From Helopsaltes ochotensis (Eukaryota > Chordata > Aves > Passeriformes > Locustellidae), in the NCBI GenBank assembly GCA_013400155.1, contig VXBM01000026.1, positions 2,436,024-2,500,023 on the forward strand: 64,000 bases of DNA, written 5' to 3'. The notes beneath the pieces are model-generated. The model saw nothing but the letters and a program-made list of their open reading frames with translations. It was not told the origin of the DNA and searched no databases. Made by a program: the position numbers and the translations under genes. Every line of letters starts with the position of its first letter. Positions within the stretch are counted from its first letter, which is position 1. Positions 13,560 to 25,500 of this stretch are shown one piece after another.

Positions 13560-16500
13560 GTAAAGCAAGAGCTAAATGCAGCCTGTATAAATGTATCTCC
13601 AAAAAGAGATCTAAAACTAGGGGTTTAATTTTTGCCTGTCATGCACCTCTCCATGAACCAGCTTATTAATGGACTCCTAGAGCATGCAAAGCTGGAGCTT
13701 CAGAAGGAACTTCGATAGTCTTCTATTCTGTAGTTTTGCTAAGGCATGGAAAGACATGCCTGTTTTGTATAGGATTCTTTGTGTTTGAGCTTTTTGTTTG
13801 TATAGCTTGAGATTTATACCTGAATTTAAGTCTCACACAACCATTTCTTTCTTTTAAATTGCTTGAAAGTATTATAGTATTTATTCAAGTAGTTAAATAT
13901 AACCGCAAAATAAACAAATCTTTGATAGAATGCATCAGTCACGTTTATTCGATGGGAGCTGTAGATTTACAGCAGTAAGTAGGAAAGCACTTCTGGCAGG
14001 GAATATTGGCTTTGTCTTGTCCCGTCATAATCAAATTGGAGATTGTAAATTATTCATGATTCCAGCTCTACTTGGTAAGGAAGATAGTCTCCCTCTGCTG
14101 GAAGCTGCCATAGGATAAACCATGTACTGTAACAAAAATCAGACATAGCAATATGCAGTTAGCAGTGTATTCACTTTAGAAAAGCGTATTAGGTTGTCTG
14201 CCTTTTTCTTTTATATTACCTGTTGCCTGCTGTTTCTTGCCTTCTCCTTAGTGAAGGAAAAGTGCTTAATTTACAGATAAAGAGCAAAGTATAGATTTAT
14301 TCATAGATTAATATACCTGTTACAGGTGCACATTAAAGATTTAAGCATAATGTTAAAATAGGTAATGTGGTTATGTAATACATTTTTCCTAAGAACACAC
14401 TGGAGACCACTGCTGTGTAATCATCAGTTGTTTGTTTGCTTACTTTGTGATTGTGTTAAATCTGCTAAGGCATGTTTTAGCAATGGAAATACAGTTATTT
14501 TGTTCATGGAAGCATAGTAAAAGAGCAGATGCTTAGATGTGCCAGAGCATGCCCTGTTTATTCCACAGACACTATTCAGGTATTCTTACCATCAACAGAA
14601 TGTAGAGTAGTAGAATCTGGCCTTCAGTTGGGCATCTGTTCATATTTTGTGACATAGTTGCTCAGTTTAAAATAAAAATTCTTCTTTTAAAAGATTTAGA
14701 AAATGTTTTTGTCACCCTCTTTGCAACCTTAAGCAAGCTAGCTGTGTGTGCTGTCATCCAAAGGTTGAACTGAATGCAGATATAGAAGGGAATAGGAAGG
14801 GAATGTTGACACCTAGCAGAGATTAATGCCCAGTGTGTAAAGTGGGTCATCTACTGCATCCATCATGGCTGACATAGGTTTAAAATAATTACGGCATTAA
14901 TTCTATGGGATTTAATAGGGTCATAAATATTTGAGACATTCCTTACCAGTATGTATTAAACTTGTCTTGGAACTCAAATTACATTATAGCACACCCAGAT
15001 CTAAATTTAGTGTACAGTAGCACATTACCTGAACTAAAGCTCTAGCTAATGAGAAATACATAAAGGCATACTTTTAAATTCTGCAAAATATTAACTACTT
15101 CTCAGAAAGTGCCAGATAGTTTACACAGTAGTGCCATGTTATAAATGGTTTGTGATTCCCTTTCTCTTCCTAGTTAAGTAAGGAAAAAAAAGGGGTTCTT
15201 ACAATTTTGCAGTGCAGGTGTAAATGATACCAGTTATTTTCAAACTCCACTGTGAATGCAATTAAAACAGATTGATGAACACAGAGGAAAGACAGCCTTT
15301 CAGTCAATTACGTAGTTGTACCTGAGTTACTTTATAATGTCTGCTAGTTATTCTCCTTCTAACATGTGCTTAATTTTATCTTGTACCTGGGAAAAGGACC
15401 AAAGGAAAATTGAAGAAATCATATTTCCATGGCAACAATACAAGCACAGCAGCCCTTTGAAGAGGCAGAAGAGAGACTGGGTTATTCCTCCAATCAACTT
15501 ACCAGAAAATTCCAAAGGACCTTTTCCTCAGGAATTAGTTAGGGTAAGGAAGTTAATAGAAGTGTGGTTTCAGTGTCCCTCAGAGAGCTCCTGAAGAGAT
15601 TTTGTGTAAATGATGTCTTGTTCATCGTCCAGACATTTTATCAAAGTTTCTTGGGCTGGTTTCTTTTTGCTACCTCTGCATTGAATCCTGGGACGCATCT
15701 AATTTCCTGGGGTTTAACTTGTTCCTGCTGGTGGAATATGACCTTGTTTTGGGTGGTAAGTGTGTTAAGGGGTATCTCTGCTGGTTTGGGAGTTCTCCAG
15801 TCTCCTGCACTGGCGTTCTCTGCCTGGGAAATGGTGTGGGAGTGAGCAGGAAGCAGAGTGTGCCAGGAGACCAAAGGAAATGGGATCGGATGGGGTGAGG
15901 AGTGCAGCTGTTCAACAGGACTCTGCTGCACAGAAGTTGCCACTGCGAGCAGCCATGCACCTCTTCTGGGCTGGCTTCCAACCATGATACTGGCTGGTCA
16001 TGATCAATTTGTTGGATCTTGGCAGAACATTAGCCCAAGTTGATAGGACACAGTTTCACTCTGTTCTGTTTTATGTGTGTTCTGGTGATTCAGCTGCTCC
16101 TCACAGGTGCGCTGCCCTTCAGTTGTTTCCTTGGAAGATGAAACAAGTTCCGTGTTTAAGCAGAAATGGCGAGTTTCTAAAGAGCTGGCCTGCAGTGGAA
16201 GAGAGCCTATAGTTTTGGGCTGGGAAGGTTTAGGAAAAGGGGAAAAACACAAACCAGACTTGTAATTTTATGATAGTGTGTTTTCTCTAAGATCTCAACA
16301 ATTCTGCTTCTTAAGGTAAAATTGCTTGTTTTTGTTTAACAAATCATTTTTATTCTGAGAAATAAACAGGGATCTTTTTACGTTTATGAATATCCTTTGA
16401 CCAGTTTCTAACAGTGTGCTGTTGAAAAGTTCAGACGTTATACCAACTCTGCACCATTTCCAGAGTAATTACTTTTGCAAGTACAGCTTAAGAGGCAAGG

Positions 16501-19500
16501 AGAAAATAAATAGAGCTGCTTCTTGTCTCAGCAGCAGTCCCATCCTGTGCTTGTTTGTAGCTAATGTAAACTTCATCTTTTTTGACACACAGATTAGGTC
16601 CGATCGTGATAAAAGCCTTTCGCTACGGTACAGTGTGACTGGCCCAGGAGCTGACCAGCCTCCAACAGGCATCTTCATCATCAACCCCATCTCAGGACAG
16701 CTGTCTGTGACAAAGCCTTTAGACCGGGAGCAGATTGCTTCTTTTCATGTAAGAGTTTAATTTACCATAAATCAGATTATCAAATTGAAGACGAACATCT
16801 GCTTCAAACATGACTTGAGCATCCAACATTTAGTTTTGTATGAGAGATGATTTGAAGAGTTTGTAGCAGATTTGTATTTATTGTACTTAATAAGGCTAAC
16901 TCTTACTATATTTAAGCAGCTTAAATACATTAACATACATAAACAGTGATTAAATGTATTTAGATAAAGTAATTTTAAAAGATTGAAATATGGATACTGT
17001 GGCTTATATTTCAAGTACAGGCCATTGATCACAGTCTCCACTGAATTGTATACTTTCCAAAAGTTTATTTTTAATTCAGCAACTTAAATTAGGATGTGAC
17101 TGCTATTAGAATTGCAGCAGCTGTGATTTGAGAAATGGATGGGAAGAATAACGTACCAATTTTTATTTTAGGGGCAAATCTAAGCATTTTAATAGAATTG
17201 TAAGTTAGGCCTGTCAGCTTTTGAAAATTATATTCTTTGCTCTAAAGAAGTTGACAAAGTAGACCACAGATTCCAGTACCAGTGGAAAAGAAAAGTTTCA
17301 AGGAAGAGGGGGAGAGCAGGCTGTGAACTAAAGTTTGCTGTGCTTTTGGGAAACTGTGCTGAAATCATCCAACTCCTGGAGAGAGTTTTCCAGCATGTTG
17401 TGGATTAAAACATTCCTTGCCCTGTGCTCTGGGGAGCCCTTTGAGAGCTGCTCCCAAACAGAGGACGCAGCAGGAGGCATCTGTGGGGGGGAGGTGTAGG
17501 TGAAAGGCTCTCTCAAACAACAGCTCTGGCATCCATACGATTTTAACTGAGCATCTGACATTGGCAATTCAGGATTTATTGACTTAGAAATTCACATTTA
17601 TATGAGTCATTTCCAGAGTGGTGCATTAATAATGCCATCTTGCTGCTTTCTAGTAGTTTTATAACCATAAGATATGTGTGTGTATATATATGATAGGCAT
17701 CAGCAGGACTGCAAAAGAGAAAGTTGCTCTTTCCCTGATAACGGCCCCGCTCTGGGCTAAATACACAGATTTACATTTAAATCTGCGTATTTTTAGAGAA
17801 TGTTTTCTAATAGTCAATATTAAAACCAGAATTCTATATGACATTAGGCACTAGTAGTAATCAAAATTACATGATCTGAAATAATTTTCATCAAATCAGA
17901 AAAGGAAATCTGCAACTTAGAATAGTCTGGAAGTCTGAACATCAGTTCCATTAGCAACTTGGGAATTTTAAAGGTCATTATGAGGGAGCAGTGGCAGATA
18001 ACAAAATACACTAAGCTAAAAATGCCTGGCCTGAAACTTCCTGTCACTATTATTATATTTATTTGCACCTGTACATTGTTCCAATTCTAATACTTTTAAT
18101 GATTTTTGCAGCTGAGAGCACACGCAGTGGATGTAAATGGAAACCAGGTGGAAAATCCTATTGACATTGTTATTAATGTCATTGACATGAATGATAATAG
18201 ACCTGAATTCTTACACCAGGTTTGGAATGGGACAGTCCCTGAAGGATCAAAGCCAGGTAATACGTGGGCTTTTGGGAGGCAGAGATATTATTTTGAAGTA
18301 TCGTATTTACAGTATCATGTTGAAGGTGTGATGAGGGGGGTACCTTCAGACCTTTTCATACTTTGAAAGGGGTCTTCAGTGTGATGAGCAAAATCTCAGA
18401 TACTATCTTCTTATTCCACCCTGTGTTTAATGCACTTTTTAGCATGCTGAGATTCATTTTCAAAAAACGAAATTGCTATATATGTGCGCTAAAACCAGGG
18501 GAGGCTTTAAGAATATGACTTCTGGTGCATGGTTTTCAAAATCACAATTATAACATCACAGTTCTTACATTTATTTTTATGATAGACATTGATGTTCATT
18601 TAGTTGACAGGTCAGGGTATAAGAGACTTCCGAAATGTCACTAGATCCAGTTCTAGTTCTGATTCCCAGAGGCTTTGCAGATACTGGGATTTGAAATCAG
18701 TGTCATTTGAATTCTTGAGAAGACCTAAGTGTTGTTCAGATCTCATTAAAATTCTAATCAGCTCAGACTAAAGTTTGCACTATGGCTGAAACCACTTTCT
18801 TAATTTGTCAGAAGTGCAAAAATGAAAGGTTAGCACCAGAAATGTGTTTTCTAACTTTGCAGTATTTACTTGGCATTTGAGATCTATCTCAAAGACTTTT
18901 GAGAGAGTATTATTTATATTGATTTTCAGTCACTATCAGTATGTCCACCAATTCTGGACAATAAGTATATTTCCTTTGGCCCAATTAATAACATAAGTAT
19001 CTAAACATGAGATGTTCTGGTGTTACAGAAATGTTATTTGTGGCAGAACTGTAGAATTTCATTGTTTATGTAGCTTCTTCAGTTATAAGCAAATCTAGGC
19101 TTATATAAACATAGAGTATTTTTATCTCCTCTTATGTATTTTAATTACTCTGTTGGTGAGTCTTGAGTTTAGCCAGTTTGTTTTAAGTAAAGAAGGAATG
19201 TGCAGATTTTACCAAAAGAAATACGTGCTTTGACCACTGCTTGTAAAGTGATCTTGTATAATCTGAGTGTAAACTGTTTATATAACATCAATTATTTATC
19301 CTGCTTATAGGAACCTACGTGATGACTGTTACTGCCATCGATGCTGATGATCCCAACACCCAGAATGGGATGCTGAGATACAGAATCTTGTCACAGGCCC
19401 CGAGCAGCCCCTCTCCAAACATGTTTACAATCAACAACGAAACTGGTGACATTATCACTGTGGCAGCTGGGCTTGACAGAGAGGTATGGCAGGTCTTCAT

Positions 19501-22500
19501 CCCATGGGCTGGGTTGCACTTAATATTGTGAAGATGCACGGCTCGGGGGTGTGGGTGTGTGAGAGGCTGGACGTGAGCTGACAATGTGCACCTGCAGGCA
19601 GTCGTATCCAGGGCTGCATCAGAAGCAGCACGGCCAGCAGGTCAAGGGAGGTAATTCTCCTCTTCTCCTCTTCTCCTCTGCTCCTGTGAGACCCCACCTG
19701 GAGTATTGCATCCAGATCTGGGGTTCTCAGCACAGGGAATATGTGGACCTGCCTGGAGCAAGTCCAGAGGAGGGATGTGAAGATCATCAGAAGGTTGGAG
19801 TGCCTCTCCTATGAAGACAGACTGAGAGAGCTTGGAGTGTTTAGCCTGGAGAAAAGAAGGTTCTGGGGAGACCCTAATGCTGCCTTCCAGTACCTAAATT
19901 TGGCCTACAGGAGAGCCTGGAGAGGGGTTTTCAATAAGGGCATATAGAGATAGGACAAGGGGAGATGACTATAAACTGAAAGTGGGTGCATTTAGATCAG
20001 ATAAAAGGAAGAAATTCTTTACTGTGAGGATGATGAGACGCAGGAACAAGTTGCCCAGAGAAATTGTGGATGCCCCATCCCTGGAAGTGTTCGAGGCCAC
20101 ATTGGATGGAGTTCTGAGCAACCTGGTGTAGTTGGAGGTGTCCCTGTCCGGGGCTGAGTGTCTGCAATTAGATGATCTTTAAGGTCACTTTTAGTCCAAA
20201 CAATTTCATGATGCTGTGAAATATTTCTCCGCCTCCTCAGTCTTAATTTACTCCTTTTCTTCACCCTGTTGGCGCTGTTTATTGTCCTAGTCGCAGAGTG
20301 CAAAAACTCAGAGGAGAGGAAATGATGTTAGGAATGAAAATTGGACCTGCATAGTCTATACATGTAGTTGCTCTTGGCTGTGTGGGGTCGTGGAAGGGAT
20401 CTGTCCCATAAGCCTGTTTGCTCTTAAGAAACAAGAGCACATTAAAGCAGAGCAGAAACAAGTACACACTAAAGCAGAGCAGTGCAGTAATAATAATGAT
20501 AAAAAGCAAAAATCTGTCAATAATTCATTGCTACATGCTGAGCAAGGTCCATCCTATCTAGGCAGTTCTTCACTGTGCCTACCACTGGAGAAGACGTGTG
20601 CCAGATCCTCTGCTCTGATTAACCCATCTGTGAGGTTGGGAATAAAAATATTTCCTCCCAACTCCAAATCTGTCACACTAACTGTGCTTCTAAACCACTT
20701 GAAAACTTAACAAGAGATAAGCATTATTTTATAAACAAGCTTTAAAATCCAAACAAATCTCTTTTGAATACATCTTGTTTCAACTTGTGTGTTACTAACC
20801 TCATTTTAGCTCATTAAATCCAAAGTACTGGATTTGCTGTTCATCTTTTAGCTGCTTGTTTATAGTTATTTAAAATGGAGAATAAAAATGCTTTCTGAAA
20901 TTCTGTGTTTGCTATTAATACTCTGATGCATTTCAGTTTGAAAGGGGCAATCAGAAGATTTGAGAAGCTAAACAGACTGTTAGATATTGCAATTTTTGAG
21001 GTTTTATTAACATTCATTCAATTTAAGTTGGTTTTGAAGAGAAGGGATTTGAGCAAAGGAAAACCCTGAACTTTACAGTATTGCCCTATTAAATTAAAAG
21101 AATGATGGGCAGCTTTGCCCTTGTTTTTAAAATCCCCTGGTCATCTTTGACAGATGAACTTTCAGAAGGACATAGCGATAATTCTTGAGGTTTTATCACT
21201 CGGTGACTAGCTATACTGGAGGGATTTAGCTCGGAAGAAACCAGCTGCCTGTGGAGCCTAGGCCCTCACATTAACAGTTGGAAAAGCCTTGTCAGTTCAC
21301 CATCAGTTTTCCTGATGGATCACTCTGCTGATACCCAAATGGGTATATATAAACATTTCTTGAACATGCTGGATATTAATGATTAGCGTTAAATCATTCA
21401 AATATTAAATTAGACTAATATGAGATAAAATGGTTTCCTTCCCAAGCTTTGCTTCCTCCATTTCCTGAGTCATTTTGTGGAAGTCAATTAAATTAAAATG
21501 ACTGGAAATCTAGAGTGCCAAAGCTGAATTGTCTTCTGACAGTGGGACAGGGAGTGCCTTGTTGTCCATGTACCCCAGCTGGTCTGCCCGCTTCTGCCTT
21601 TCCACTCTTTCCTCCAAGTCTTGTCTCTCTTTATAAAGCTCTAATTAAAGTCATAAAATACTAGACAGAATTTTAAATTCTTATATAATGTGACACATTT
21701 TTTATGGGAGCATAAGTGTTGTAGGCATTTAAAAAAAAAGTGGTTCCTCTGATAGCACTCCTCATCTGCTGGTATTTTAGATTAACATGCACAATGCATT
21801 ATCTGTGCTAACATGCACAGGAAGAGATTTGCTTAGGCAGGGAAACTCAGCTTAAGGCAGAAGAAATCTTTCATTTGTTATCTCAAAAGATGCTGTTTCA
21901 TGAGATCCAGCTGCTCTTATTTCTTCCGTTATTGCTGTGGAATTCACTTCAGCATTAAAACATCTGCCTTACTGCTGGAGGTGCTGAAGAAGTCAGGCAG
22001 GGTACTTAAATTTACACACTGACATTCCTGCCTCACGTGAGGTTAATTCAGTGAAGTGCTCTTTTATTTGGCCCGTGTTGAAGTGGAAAGATGTGAACTG
22101 ATGAGGTCTGCGTTCTGTCTTGAAGCTGCCAGTTCGCTTTTGGATGTGTTGCTGCTAAGTCTCTGTGCAGGCTGCTGACAAATGCTCCACAGCTTATTCC
22201 TGGCTGCTTCTCAAACCACAGTAAAAAGAGGAGACCCCCCTCCCCCAATTTCCCCATGCTTGGAAAGTTGTGTGCTTGTTGGTTTCCAAAATTTCACTCT
22301 CAGCAATTGATCTGCTTTATATGTGAGTGCTGGGAAGAGGGAAAAAAAACCCAAAGAAACGAAAACACTGGTATGCTGTCTTTTGGGGCACTTTCTGGGC
22401 AAGTTTTTAGTGTGCTGGTTCTGTTGGAATTAAGTACGATGATTGTAAGGAAGCTCAGTCTCTGTGTAATAATAATGGAGTTTCGTTAATGAAATTTGCT

Positions 22501-25500
22501 TCTTGGGATCAATGTATTAAGACCCAGATGAATCAGAAGCACCTGCTGTTTCAATAACATAGAATCTTAAGGCAGTGAGATTTGCTTCAATACTGCTTTA
22601 GATTTTATTGCTTCACAGTAAGTAAAGTATTATTTTTTTCCTGGATGAAAGTGGTAAAAGCATTTCTTTGATTCCATCATGACTGCTACTCTTGTTGGTG
22701 TCATGAAGGAAACCTTTAGGATTTTAAAGCCTTTTGAAGGTCAGTTTGCAAGTATATTTTCCAGCCAAGAATTCATATATATATATATATTTATGCATTA
22801 TTAAACATATATACTGCACTTCTGTAGACTTAATGCTAGTCTCGCTTTTTTAAAGAATTGTGGGATGCATATATAGCGATGCACATTTGGGGTGTCTTGT
22901 AAGGGTTTCTGCGTGAAAGGGGGCATAAGCATAAATCGTTATCTTCAGTGGGAGATAAAGACCCATACAGCTAATTTTAAAAAATTTCTGTTCCATGACT
23001 CATAGTTGCTGCTTGGAAATGTACAAACCGTTAAACCTCTCATGTCTGTCCCACTGTCCGGCCAAAGTTTGAAAGAAAGCTAAATACTATCAGTGGAATT
23101 ATCCTTGCTTATTTTTTGTATCAATACCTGTAATTCCTTTTTGTAAATGCTGTGATTCTAGGGGTGTCCTGCTTAGGGTCAGGAGCTGGACTCTCTGATC
23201 CTGATGGGTCCATTCCAACTCAGCATGTTTCATGATTCTGTAAATTGTTTCCATGAGAAGTAATCTGTCGTATACCCCACTCTTTTAGACAGTGGAAGAA
23301 AATAGCACACTGAGTAGGAAAAAAAACCCCAAAACATAAAAATAGGAACTTCTTGAAATGTTTTTATTTTGCCAAAAGGTTTTTGCCAGTGTTAGTAAAT
23401 CATTTGTGAAAGTGCTGTTTCAAAGTAATAACAGCTCCTTATGTTTGTGTCCTTTCTTTTGGGAAGAACTGAATGCTAACACTTCTCTCCAAGGAAGGAC
23501 AATGAACTGGTAAATGAAGGAACATGCACAATATTTGAGAGCAATGAGTTAAAATAAACTTTTCAGTGATTCTATACAGAATACATCTTCATGATTTTCC
23601 CCTTTTTTTTGTTTTTTTTTTTTTTTTAATAGAACCTTGCCGATGTTATTTAAACAGCTCACCAGTCTGAGGTCAGGTCTCTGCCAGGCGTTTCTGGTGC
23701 TTCGGGACCCTGGCCCCACTCCAACTGGGAGGGGGGCGCGTGCCCGGCTGAAGGGCCATTAGCGGCAGTGGGGGGAGAGGCGGCCCACGGCTGCCATACT
23801 CAGCCGGGGTGTTTAACATTTATGGAAATAGCCCATTGGGTGCTTCCCTCCCCCGTTCTCCCAGTGCCCTTACTCATCTCTGTTGGCCTCGACATCTTTG
23901 GTTTCCATAGAGATCATAAGAAGTTGCAGCAGCAGTTTTATACTCAGTCTTGGCTGAAACAAAACCTTGGCAGTTGTGGCCGTTTGGCTGACAAACCTAC
24001 CTTGGCTCAGTGCACTCAAATGCTTTTGAGGACTTTTCCCTGTTTTAGTATAAAATGCACTCTGGTTCTCTTTTCACCATTTGAAAGGCGTTGTTAAACC
24101 TGTGATCATGCATTAACTGTCTAAAGTGGTTTGATTTATTAGAGTAGGAAGCAGTCAGCCTGTCCTTACCTTGATGGTCTTTGAGGAAAGTCAAACAGTC
24201 GTTCAGTATAAGCAACCTGCTGCTGTATTCCTGTGGCACAAACTTCGCTCCTGTCATTTCGGGTGATGCTAACTAGAATAAACTGTGTGATAGGCTCCAT
24301 TACTTAGCAGAGTGCAATTTTGGGAACACCTGCTGTCCTATGCTAATGTTAGTTTTGTCTAAAACTTATGTTGTCATTTTGTGTTTTAGAAAGTACAACA
24401 ATATACATTAATAATTCAAGCTACGGACATGGAAGGAAACCCAACATATGGTCTTTCAAACACAGCAACTGCTGTCATCGCTGTGACAGATGTCAATGAC
24501 AATCCTCCAGAGTTCACTGCCATGACTGTAAGTACAGGATAGAAGTTACTGAAGGATGTACATATTTATAACCATTCTCTGTTTCTCTTGTTCTATTCAC
24601 AGACAGTAAATATTTATTACTTATTAAATACCGTACTGGCAGGCAGAATCAAAATGCGTGCAGAATATATATCCCTTACATAGAGTGTTCTGCTTTTGAC
24701 CAAAAGGCAAAAGCTGACAAGGGAATCAAGCCATTGGTTCTCTGGGTGGCCTAAGGTAAACTTCATTAGATAAATCGTCAGAGCTCCAGTGAAGAGAGAT
24801 GGGCTGCCCCGCTTTGATGAGTGTTCAGCCTGATGCGACTCTTGCATGCTCTTCCAGATGAGGTAAAGTGTTTCCATGGTTTTTGCAGTTCTACGGGGAA
24901 GTACCGGAAAACAGGATGGATGTGATCGTGGCAAATCTGACGGTGACAGATAAGGACCAGCCGCACACACCGGCGTGGAACGCCATGTACCGAATGACCG
25001 GGGGGGACCCGACGGGCCGCTTCACCATCCTGACCGACCCCAACAGCAACGACGGGCTGGTGACTGTCGTGAAGGTGAGGCAAGCCTGCGCTTCAGGCAA
25101 TTCAGCAGAGATGGGAGAAGTGGGAGAACACTGGGAAGTTTGAATTCCTGAGGCCAACGTGAATCTGGAATAAAATGGATGCTCCCTTTCTTGTGGAATC
25201 TAGTAATCTGTCTCTTCAAATGTTACCTTGCTTATGCTATCAATAGTATTCCACCTGCTCAATTTTAAAATTATCAGGCTAGGTTAGTAGAAATTACGAA
25301 TCTTGAATCTTTATTTGCTAAAAGTTAGAAATTGCTCTGTGAAAAAGTGTCTGCTTAATATTTTTTGCTAGTCTAAAGGAACAACTTCCTACCTCCTCAA
25401 TTAGAAGTCATGCATGTTTGTCTGCACATCTTATGTCAAGATGTTCCATTAAGGAACAGATATAGGCAGTCAAAGCACAATCAGAGAGGAAAAACTGATA

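Larger units (their letters stand above)
19484..24389 (+). other. CDH2: CDH2 intron 7
   Basis: 4.9 kb, GT-AG, the longest intron among exons 3-14. Contents in order: a CR1 LINE 3' end (about 19,540-20,222); an AT-rich region dense in TAAT-type motifs (about 20,930-22,060); the second copy of the 60-base element shared with intron 2 (22,445-22,504); an (AT)n run (22,775-22,790); a CR1 3'-tail scrap (about 23,162-23,244); a T-tract (23,603-23,627); and a CpG-rich patch (23,703-23,816). The acceptor is GTGTTTTAG|AAAG. Confidence 0.9.

Noticed and set aside
13930..14118. Short open frame in intron 3
   Set aside because: No similarity to cadherins, and exon 3 joins exon 4 directly in frame with the known protein order.
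19584..19947. Open frames that look protein-like in intron 7
   Set aside because: They are the broken end of a CR1 reverse-transcriptase gene, not a host gene.
23633..23660. Acceptor-like T-tract plus TAG suggesting an extra exon in intron 7
   Set aside because: The frame from exon 7 meets TAA within seven codons and no good donor follows.
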